A DNA stretch of 5,975 nt from CALLQB01 sp036479275. GTDB lineage: Bacteria; Actinomycetota; Acidimicrobiia; Acidimicrobiales; SHLQ01. The translations under genes were made by a program, and so were the position numbers. The stretch is from positions 1-5,975 of the forward strand of contig CBERPN010000280.1 in assembly GCA_965524675.1 (NCBI GenBank), given 5' to 3'. The notes beneath the pieces were generated by a model. That model worked only from the letters and a program-made list of their open reading frames with translations. It searched no databases and had not been told where the DNA came from. Below are positions 1 through 5,190 of this stretch, one piece after another. The first letter of the stretch is position 1. Each line of letters opens with the position of its first letter.

Positions 1-707
1 TGGTCGGGTTTCGAGAACAGGTGATCTGCCCCAGCAATTTCAACTACTTGTCCGAATTCACCAGCCGCCTCGGCCAACGCGTATCCGTTGCGCGGGTCAA
101 CCACCTGATCAGCACCTGCCACAATCGCCAGATAAGGGCGCTTCAGTCCAGCTGCGGCGGCGATCACATCATGATTGTCGAGGTCGTCTAGGAAGGTCTC
201 GCCTAAACAAAACGGTGTCCCACCTACCGATACCTCGGCGCGGCCAAACTCACGAATCTCGGACTCCTGGCCAGTGAAGAGGTGACGGACGTGGCCAACC
301 TCGCTTGGGGCGGCCATGGTTACCACCGCATCGACAGTCTTTAGCCGTTCGGCTGCCAACAACGCGGCCGAACCACCGAGGCTATGCCCAATGAGAGCAC
401 ACGGCCCGAAGCCACGTTCGATCAGCGCTACCGCCGCTCGTGTCAGATCCGACACATTCGAACTCACATTGGTACTATCGAATTCGCCGCCCGAATCTCC
501 GAGCCCAGTAAAGTCAAATCTGAGCGCAGCGTAGCCAGCACGGGCTAGTTGTTTGGCCAGACGGGTGCTGGTGTGGAGGTCCTTCCCGCAGCTAAAACAG
601 TGGGCCAAAAGGACAGAGCCGCGCGGCTGGCCTTCGGCTCGATGAAGAACGCCGTGGAGCTTGGCTCCCGCCCCTCCCACAAATTCCAGGGCCTCAGTTT
701 GTGCCAT
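1..707 (-). CDS. Alpha/beta hydrolase, hydrolase half of the OsmC-fusion type (partial, C-terminus outside window)
   Basis: Reading the minus strand from the ATG at 707 gives 235 residues with no stop before the window edge. A serine-hydrolase fold is visible in order: oxyanion-hole region HCFSCGKD (about residues 36-43), FDFTGLGDSGG (64-74), nucleophile elbow GHSLGG with Ser109, probable acid Asp204 in GADQVVD, and probable base His229 in GADHLF. The HCF-x-CGKD and RFDFTGLG-x-SGG pattern is typical of the hydrolase domain that is often fused to an OsmC peroxide-reductase domain. Here the sequence stops just after the catalytic His, where such a fusion would begin, so the OsmC part cannot be seen. 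The start is well fixed: an in-frame TAG lies two codons upstream and GAAAGG sits seven bases before the ATG. No signal peptide is visible, so it is probably cytoplasmic. The substrate is unknown. Alternative: a stand-alone hydrolase or acyl esterase of the same family. Confidence 0.9.
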   Translation of the reverse strand, partial: MAQTEALEFVGGAGAKLHGVLHRAEGQPRGSVLLAHCFSCGKDLHTSTRLAKQLARAGYAALRFDFTGLGDSGGEFDSTNVSSNVSDLTRAAVALIERGFGPCALIGHSLGGSAALLAAERLKTVDAVVTMAAPSEVGHVRHLFTGQESEIREFGRAEVSVGGTPFCLGETFLDDLDNHDVIAAAAGLKRPYLAIVAGADQVVDPRNGYALAEAAGEFGQVVEIAGADHLFSKPD

Positions 708-900
708 TGCCTAACCTTTCGTCACGTACCGTGGTTTTGTATGAATAGACCATCACTACGCGTAAGGATCTAGTCAATTCAGGCTACTTCGCTTGAAAAA
801 GTCCTCATGACCCTACTGCCTCGGCCGAAATACCTACCAGAGCATCCGGGCGGAGCCGGCCACTCTTTGCAGCCAGACCAGCAACCGAATTGGGAAGATC
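708..900. other. Divergent intergenic region
   Basis: This 193-bp gap separates the hydrolase (minus) from the GGDEF-like gene (plus) and should hold both promoters. It contains the perfect 8-bp palindrome TACGCGTA at 757-764. On the minus strand there is a TTGACT hexamer (772-777) that resembles a -35 box, but no -10 box at a proper distance. On the plus strand TTGAAA (793-798) is similar and also lacks a convincing partner. No hairpin, tRNA or small gene was recognised here. The promoters are therefore assumed from gene orientation and not shown. Confidence 0.4.
715..720 (-). promoter_or_regulatory. Ribosome binding site of the hydrolase
   Basis: GAAAGG on the minus strand lies seven bases before the ATG at 707. 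With the in-frame TAG just upstream of that ATG, it fixes the start of the gene. Confidence 0.55.
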
Positions 901-1398
901 ATGACACGTCGAACCGGCACTGACGTCAACAGCCAGCATCTGGACCAGGCCCAGATCACCAAGCAAGGCCGACGTACTCCCGTACTTCGTGGAGTCAGCG
1001 CGTGGCGACAACTGTTGGCCGAAGAAGAACAGCGTTGCGAGCGCACCGGATTTAGAGCAGGGATTATCAGCATCGATCACGGACCTACCGAAGGCACCGC
1101 TGACGCCGACCGCACCGCAATGGTGCTAGCGGTTCTGGCCGACCAGCTCGAGTGGACCGATCGGGTCTGTGTCATCAACAATAGCGAACTACTGATTCTG
1201 ATGATCCCGGTACGCAGCGTTGGCGCTACCGAGCGTCGGGCACGTGCTATCGATGACGGTATGAGAGCTATCGGCATCAATGCCGCCATCGGCTACGCAC
1301 TTCGCCGCGGCGACGGCAACGGACTCTTCGGAGCCGCGGCACGCGCCGATGCATGCGCTGCGGTAGCACACAGCCGCCACATTCGCCTCACCGCTTAG
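901..1398 (+). CDS. Stand-alone degenerate GGDEF-like domain protein
   Basis: This 165-residue protein follows the pattern of a diguanylate cyclase (GGDEF) domain without its catalytic residues. After a polar N-terminus of about 30 residues come a helix (W35-R48), a strand AGIISIDHG (53-61) where a GGDEF domain has its DxD-hFK strand, and a helix AMVLAVLADQL (73-83). Next is DRVCVINNSELLILMIP (87-103), which matches the D-x-hhR-x-GGDEF-hhhLhP hairpin with NNSEL in place of GGDEF. It ends with a helix, INAAIGYAL (126-134) at the SIG-hA strand, and AARADACAAVAHSR (146-159) at the ADxALYxAKxxGR helix. The first metal Asp appears replaced by Ser57, and the Asn/Asp that bind guanine are absent. 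It is therefore probably inactive as a cyclase and may be a binding or regulatory module, but this rests on pattern matching by eye. ATG 901 is the only in-frame start after the stop at 808-810; GGGAAG just before it is a weak ribosome site. No membrane segment is seen. Confidence 0.7.
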   Translation: MTRRTGTDVNSQHLDQAQITKQGRRTPVLRGVSAWRQLLAEEEQRCERTGFRAGIISIDHGPTEGTADADRTAMVLAVLADQLEWTDRVCVINNSELLILMIPVRSVGATERRARAIDDGMRAIGINAAIGYALRRGDGNGLFGAAARADACAAVAHSRHIRLTA

Positions 1399-1404
1399 CT
1401 GTTC

Positions 1405-1431
1405 GCGTTAGAGCTGATCAGGCGTTAGAGC
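1405..1431. repeat. 10-bp direct repeat at the convergent gene junction
   Basis: GCGTTAGAGC occurs at 1405-1414 and again at 1422-1431, separated by seven bases. The second copy overlaps the TAA stop codon of the J-domain gene. The palindrome CTGATCAG (1414-1421) lies across the spacer. No intrinsic terminator (hairpin followed by a T run) is visible in this 26-bp gap. It may be a small tandem slip or chance. Confidence 0.4.
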
Positions 1432-1922
1432 ACCTCGGCTATCGCCCTAACCACGTCGGCTAAGTCTGGGGGCGTCTCGACACCCATCGACTCGAGCGCG
1501 AAGAACGCCTCGGTGTGGGGACCTCGTGCCGCCAAGCTGACAACTAGTTGGCTAGGTGTCGAAGCTCCGAGCGACACCAGCGCTTCGAGGTATCCGCAAC
1601 TCGGATCTGAATATGTGAGGTTACCGACAACGTCGAGTGCCGCTGCCAAGCGTGAGTACAACTCGTCGCTAGGAGCCTCGATGAGCAATGCATCGTCGAC
1701 CAGTCGCATCTCCGGCTCAGCTATGGGACCGGTGGGCACAGGACCGGGTTCTCGTTCGAGTAGCGCGATCGCCTGGTTGAGCCGGACCGTAGTCTCTGCC
1801 CCATCGGCGCCAGCGATGTCGGGGTGGTTCTGTCGCACCAGTTCGAGGTATGAGCGACGCGCGTCGGCTAGCGAAGCCTCACTATCGAGCCCAAGGGCTT
1901 GGCGTGCCTGCTGGTGATCCAC
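1425..1922 (-). CDS. J-domain (DnaJ-like) protein with an unnamed C-terminal domain
   Basis: The first 58 or so residues form a J-domain: a short helix I (QQARQALGL), helix II (ADARRSYLELVRQN), the diagnostic HPD tripeptide at 33-35, and helix III (VRLNQAIALLERE). J-domains stimulate the ATPase of DnaK-type Hsp70 through HPD, so a co-chaperone role is likely. A Pro-rich linker (about 59-70) leads to a second domain (about 72-165) that looks alpha/beta and contains a LTYSDPSCGYLEALV stretch and a TEAFFALESMG stretch. I cannot name it, but it resembles a domain I associate with other actinobacterial J-proteins. There is no Gly/Phe region, zinc finger or DnaJ C-terminal domain, so this is not classical DnaJ. 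The start is GTG, with no clear Shine-Dalgarno sequence, 34 bp behind the methyltransferase stop, so it probably shares that transcript. It is convergent with the GGDEF-like gene. Confidence 0.85.
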   Translation of the reverse strand: MDHQQARQALGLDSEASLADARRSYLELVRQNHPDIAGADGAETTVRLNQAIALLEREPGPVPTGPIAEPEMRLVDDALLIEAPSDELYSRLAAALDVVGNLTYSDPSCGYLEALVSLGASTPSQLVVSLAARGPHTEAFFALESMGVETPPDLADVVRAIAEVL

Positions 1923-1956
1923 AGCGAGATTGTAGAACCAAGCGATACCCGAGGGG

Positions 1957-3231
1957 CTACCAGATCTCGCGTAGCGCTAGTCCTGATCGACCCTCAGTAC
2001 TCTTGGTCGCCAAGATTTGGGTGAGATTGAACTCACCAGATTCGAAGCCGACAGCCGACCCTGCCATGTACAACCGCCACGCCTTAGCTCGACCAGGAGA
2101 GGTGATTTCTAACGCCTCGTCCCAGTTGGCTTCCAAGCGCCTTACCCATTCGCGAAGGGTCAACCCGTAGTGCTCTCGCAACGATTCGAGATGACGCACC
2201 TCGAGCCCACTGCGACTAATCGCCGACACCACTTGTCCGGCTTCGAGCAGTTCGCCATCTGGGAAGATGAATCGGCCGACAAAACCATCGGGATCGACCC
2301 TCGCACTCGGCTGGGCCACCGAGCGGTTTATGGCGTGGTTGAGGAGGCGCCCACCGGGAACTAGCAGTCGTTGCAAGCCATCAAAGTACGTTCCAAGCCG
2401 CTTCTCGCCAACGTGTTCGAACATACCAATCGACGAGATAGCATCGAACGGGGCGTCGTCAATATCGCGGTAGTCCTGCAGTCTGATCTGGGCATGATTC
2501 GCCATGCCTCCGTCGGCAACGCGTTTCTCTGCGAACTCTTGTTGTTCAGCGGAGATCGTAACCCCGACGGCGTCGACGCCATAGTGCCTAACCGCATGAA
2601 CCACCATTGCGCCCCAGCCACAACCAACGTCGAGCAACCGCATACCAGGTCGAAGTCCGAGTTTGCGACAGATCAGGTCGTACTTGTTGATCTGTGCCTG
2701 GTCGATTGAGTCGTTCGAGTCCTGATACACGGCGCACGAGTAGGTCATAGTTTTGCCAAGAAACAGCGCGAAGAAGTCGTTTGACACGTCGTAATGCGAT
2801 GAGATAGATCTGGCATCGCGGCCGTGGCTATGAAGATAGCCGCGCGACTTTGCCTCTTCTGGAGGCACTGGCAGTGGCCGCAACCGTGCTAGGTCACGCA
2901 CCGTGTGAATGCCAAGCACCGCGGCGGCGTCGGCTAACAACTCGGAATCGAGCGTGATCTTTCCCAGGCGCTCGCGCAGCCCCAAGACCGCGTAGATATC
3001 ACCTTCAATTTCAACATCGCCCGCAACATAGGCTCGGCCAAAGGCCAGCTCGCTGGCTCGACCCGTAACGATGCGATGGAAGAAGTCTGGCGAAACAATG
3101 CGAGCCACCGTCGCTGAACGCTCGGGCCCAAGTTCGGTCCCGTCGTACACCTCGATCCGGATTCCGAGGGCGTCATCGCCCAGCAATCGACTGAGAAGTC
3201 GCTCCATGTGCATATTGTGCTCAATGTGCAT
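1957..3231 (-). CDS. Cyclopropane-fatty-acyl-phospholipid synthase family methyltransferase
   Basis: This 424-residue protein has the full length and layout of the Cfa family, which adds a methylene group from S-adenosylmethionine to the double bond of phospholipid acyl chains at the membrane surface. An N-terminal lipid-binding domain (about 1-120) precedes the Rossmann methyltransferase. Visible motifs are SSHYDVSNDFF (144-154), TYSCAVY (163-169), the SAM loop LDVGCGWG (200-207), GVTISAEQQ (223-231), SIGMFEHVG (267-275), FIFPDGEL (321-328) and HYGLTLREW (354-362). Residues matching the bicarbonate site of E. coli Cfa are kept: Cys166, Glu272, His299, Ile301 and Tyr355. The cysteine corresponding to E. 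coli Cys354 is Ser392 in AGSAVGF. That change, and an actinobacterial background, leave open that it is a TmsB/UfaA1-type enzyme making 10-methylene or 10-methyl chains. No FAD-dependent TmsA partner is in the window. The J-domain gene follows 34 bp downstream. Confidence 0.93.
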   Translation of the reverse strand: MHIEHNMHMERLLSRLLGDDALGIRIEVYDGTELGPERSATVARIVSPDFFHRIVTGRASELAFGRAYVAGDVEIEGDIYAVLGLRERLGKITLDSELLADAAAVLGIHTVRDLARLRPLPVPPEEAKSRGYLHSHGRDARSISSHYDVSNDFFALFLGKTMTYSCAVYQDSNDSIDQAQINKYDLICRKLGLRPGMRLLDVGCGWGAMVVHAVRHYGVDAVGVTISAEQQEFAEKRVADGGMANHAQIRLQDYRDIDDAPFDAISSIGMFEHVGEKRLGTYFDGLQRLLVPGGRLLNHAINRSVAQPSARVDPDGFVGRFIFPDGELLEAGQVVSAISRSGLEVRHLESLREHYGLTLREWVRRLEANWDEALEITSPGRAKAWRLYMAGSAVGFESGEFNLTQILATKSTEGRSGLALREIW

Positions 3232-3236
3232 AGCCG

Positions 3237-3245
3237 CCCACCTTC
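3237..3245 (-). promoter_or_regulatory. Ribosome binding site of the Cfa-family gene
   Basis: GAAGGTGGG on the minus strand lies about five to eight bases before the ATG at 3231. It favours this first ATG over the in-frame ATGs at codons 7 and 9. An in-frame TGA at 3244-3246 rules out an earlier start. Confidence 0.65.
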
Positions 3246-3307
3246 AACCACGATGCGAGACACTGTTCCCGCGCTACTAGTTCATGGTTGGCACAACCCC
3301 ACGAGCA

Positions 3308-3326
3308 TTCAGAATATTTCTTGGAA
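3308..3326 (-). promoter_or_regulatory. AT-rich interrupted inverted repeat upstream of the Cfa-family gene (possible operator or promoter element)
   Basis: The 110-bp gap between psuG and the Cfa-family gene holds AGAA-TAT-TTCT (3311-3321), flanked by TTC and GAA. It is an AT-rich patch in otherwise GC-rich DNA. Read on the minus strand it includes TATTCT, a four-of-six match to a -10 box, but no -35 box sits at the right distance. A small GGTTG-GCA-CAACC hairpin lies nearby at 3286-3298. The location suits control of the methyltransferase gene; the function is inferred only. Confidence 0.25.
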
Positions 3327-3332
3327 CACGCG

Positions 3333-3350
3333 CTCGGGTGGTTACTCGAG
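3333..3350 (-). terminator. Weak stem-loop across the psuG stop codon
   Basis: CTCGAGT and ACCCGAG can pair around an AACC loop in the minus-strand RNA, giving six pairs and one A-C mismatch. It spans the TAA stop of psuG. No T run follows, so it is not a standard intrinsic terminator and may have no role. Confidence 0.2.
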
Positions 3351-4247
3351 CATCGATCGAGCGATCTCGACAGCGACCCGAGCGTTGTTCTCCGCCAACG
3401 AAAGATTCGCGGGCAGAGTAGCGCCCGACGTCGCCTCAGCCACCGCTGCCAGGACGTAGGGGGTGACGGCGGCGCCACGAAGGCCGTCACCGCTTGCCCT
3501 GCGGAGGGCTCGTTCGATCGCCTCATCGATCAACTCGTCAGCGATTGCCTCGGACTGCGGAATTGGAACAGTTACTAAGACACCGCCCGATCTTCCTAAG
3601 TCAAAGTGTGCCTGGGCGATTGCAGCCGCCAATTCCGGCGTCTCGACACGCATCGGAATTGGGACCCCACTCGAGCGCGCGTAGAACGCAGGAAACCAGT
3701 CGGTCTGCATCCCAAGAACGGGCACGCCCAGTGTCTCTAGGCGTTCGACGGTACGCGCTAGATCAAGAAAGTTCTTTGCACCGGCAGATACGGTTACCAT
3801 GCGGTGCGACGCCAATGCAACCAGGTCAGCGCTAACATCGTCGGCTTCGCCTCGATGCACCCCGCCGATGCCCCCGGTTGCGAAGACTCTAATACCAGCA
3901 TTAGCAGCAATGAACAGTGAGGCTGACACCGTCGTAGCCCCGACCGGCCATTTCTGAGCGACCGCAATTGGCAGCTCTCGTTCGGCGGTCTTGTGCGCCT
4001 CTCCAAGGATTCGGTCGTGCTCAGACCGGAGCAAACCTGCCCGCGGTACACCGTCGATCACCGCGGTAATCGCCGCTACGCCGCCGCCTTGCTCGATAGC
4101 GGCGGTGCAACGTTCGAGAGCCTCTGCATTCGCCGGTGAGGGAAGGCCCAGGTTCGAAAAAATCGTGCTTTCGAGGGCGACCACTGGCTGTCCGTCGGCA
4201 AGGGCGCTCGCGACTTCGTCCGAAACCAATACTTGGGACTTCATCAT
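3342..4247 (-). CDS. psuG: Pseudouridine-5'-phosphate glycosidase
   Basis: PsuG cleaves the C-C glycosidic bond of pseudouridine 5'-phosphate, giving uracil and ribose 5-phosphate. The 301-residue length is normal for the family. Visible family motifs are ALESTIF with Glu26, GATTVSAS (103-110), FATGGIGGVHRG (122-133) with His131, DDVSADL (136-142), SAGAKN (154-159) with Lys158 as the expected Schiff-base lysine, LGMQTDWFPAFYARSSG (178-194), VTPYVL (261-266) and ENNARVA (286-292). Lys86 is the likely counterpart of the second active-site lysine, although the usual SRRD after it reads TAERE here. The loop SNLGLPSPAN (31-40) is one residue longer than the common SHG-x-PYP-x-N form and looks like an actinobacterial variant. 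The gene's ATG overlaps the stop of the upstream kinase gene (ATGA) and has only a weak ribosome site, which points to coupled translation. ATG at 4244 is a possible alternative start. Confidence 0.93.
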   Translation of the reverse strand: MMKSQVLVSDEVASALADGQPVVALESTIFSNLGLPSPANAEALERCTAAIEQGGGVAAITAVIDGVPRAGLLRSEHDRILGEAHKTAERELPIAVAQKWPVGATTVSASLFIAANAGIRVFATGGIGGVHRGEADDVSADLVALASHRMVTVSAGAKNFLDLARTVERLETLGVPVLGMQTDWFPAFYARSSGVPIPMRVETPELAAAIAQAHFDLGRSGGVLVTVPIPQSEAIADELIDEAIERALRRASGDGLRGAAVTPYVLAAVAEATSGATLPANLSLAENNARVAVEIARSMLE

Positions 4248-5146
4248 CGATCCGTTTCTAGTGTTCTGTCAGGAGCTGGTTCGAAGGAATCTGGCAAACT
4301 AGCGCCAGGGGAGGCTAAGACAAGCGCTGCGAGCCGATGCCCAGCCTCAACCGAAGTTCGAGGCGATGAGCCAGCCATGATCGCTGTGAGGTAGCCGGCA
4401 GCAAAGCCATCGCCAGCCCCGGTGGTGTCGCTGACCTCCTCGACCGGCCTAACCCGTACCGCAATCGCTGGCCGGTCGGCTACCAGAACAGTCGTTGGAT
4501 CCGGGCCTGCTTTAACAATGGTGACGGTCGAACCAGCAATCGCCCGACCAGGTTCTACAGCGAGGGCCTCCAGCTCACTTTGATTACCGAACACGGCTAC
4601 TGGTTTGAGATGTTCGACCAGCGCCAACAACTCCGCAGGGCCGAACTCTTCGATCGCTGCCACCGACGAAAGGTCGAGAGAAATCATGACCTCGGCATCG
4701 ATAGCGTCGCCGAGCAGGCGAAATGTTGTGCGGGCCAGTGGACCAGTGAGCACGCTGTAGAGGGGCACATGGAGAACCTCGACCCCCTTGAGAATGTCGT
4801 CATCGAGACTCGAGAGGTTCAGCGCTGCTCCGCGGTCGGTAAGAAAGGTTCGTTCTCCGCCAGAGTCGACCAACACGATAATCGACCCGGTTACCCCGCT
4901 ACGGCTCACCCTGGCGTCGACACCGAGTTGTGTGAGATCGTCGATCAATCGCTGGCCGAGCGGGTCATCGCCCACCTGACCAACAAAGCGACTAGGGGTG
5001 CCAATCGCTCTGGCTAGGGCTGCTACATTTGCGGCGCTGCCACCGCGTCGACGTTGAATCTTGGTAGGGGTGTCGGTTCCCTTACGAGGATCACGAGACA
5101 AACGGGCGACGATGTCTTCGACCAAGTCTCCAATGGTGGCGAGCAC
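4244..5146 (-). CDS. psuK: PfkB-family carbohydrate kinase, probable pseudouridine kinase
   Basis: This 300-residue protein is a ribokinase-like (PfkB) kinase. It shows GDLVEDIV near the N-terminus, the first PfkB signature GGSAANVA (35-42), GQVGDDPLG (56-64), ERTFLTDRGAA (98-108), the GNQSE motif (187-191), VKAG (211-214) and the second signature DTTGAGDGFAAGY (240-252) with catalytic base Asp246. The family phosphorylates sugars and nucleosides with ATP, and the fold alone does not give the substrate. The four-base overlap with psuG, its usual metabolic partner, makes phosphorylation of pseudouridine to the 5'-phosphate the best inference. Ribokinase or another nucleoside kinase is possible. 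The start is GTG, the first candidate after an in-frame TAG at 5156-5158, with AGGGTGAG just upstream. The protein is soluble, with no membrane segment, and its Pro/Asp-rich tail is not conserved in character. Confidence 0.85.
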   Translation of the reverse strand: MLATIGDLVEDIVARLSRDPRKGTDTPTKIQRRRGGSAANVAALARAIGTPSRFVGQVGDDPLGQRLIDDLTQLGVDARVSRSGVTGSIIVLVDSGGERTFLTDRGAALNLSSLDDDILKGVEVLHVPLYSVLTGPLARTTFRLLGDAIDAEVMISLDLSSVAAIEEFGPAELLALVEHLKPVAVFGNQSELEALAVEPGRAIAGSTVTIVKAGPDPTTVLVADRPAIAVRVRPVEEVSDTTGAGDGFAAGYLTAIMAGSSPRTSVEAGHRLAALVLASPGASLPDSFEPAPDRTLETDR

Positions 5147-5149
5147 CCG

Positions 5150-5157
5150 CTCACCCT
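5150..5157 (-). promoter_or_regulatory. Ribosome binding site of the kinase gene
   Basis: AGGGTGAG on the minus strand ends three bases before the GTG at 5146. It supports the GTG start because no other start lies between it and the in-frame TAG. Confidence 0.5.
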
Positions 5158-5161
5158 ATTG

Positions 5162-5190
5162 CTCGTAAGCCAACGAATGGTAGCTACGAG
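5162..5190 (-). other. Stem-loop at the DivIVA-kinase junction
   Basis: CTCGTA and TACGAG form a perfect six-pair outer stem. Inside it, CCA and TGG pair around a five-base loop, with a small unequal internal loop between. The structure covers the stop codon of the DivIVA gene and ends four bases before the kinase ribosome site. No T run follows, so it is unlikely to be a standard terminator. It could affect mRNA processing or kinase translation. Confidence 0.3.

Noticed and set aside
793..817. Sigma-70-type promoter for the GGDEF-like gene (TTGAAA with a downstream TACT)
   Set aside because: The spacing is about 14 bases and the -10 match is poor.
805..1080. Minus-strand open frame that overlaps the start of the GGDEF-like gene
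   Set aside because: No motif and no good ribosome site; the plus-strand frame shows domain-like structure and the minus frame does not.
1399..1424. Bidirectional terminator between the convergent genes
   Set aside because: No stable hairpin and no T run can be formed within the 26-bp gap.
1513..1917. Long plus-strand open frame opposite the J-domain gene
   Set aside because: It is rich in Ser, Arg and Ala, has no recognisable motif, and lies opposite a gene with a clear HPD J-domain.
2371..2709. Plus-strand open frame inside the methyltransferase gene
   Set aside because: The opposite strand encodes the SAM-binding core of a Cfa-family protein; the plus-strand translation has no family features.
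4580..5017. Plus-strand open frame of 145 codons opposite the kinase gene
   Set aside because: It lies within a PfkB gene whose two signatures are intact, and its own translation looks like random sequence.
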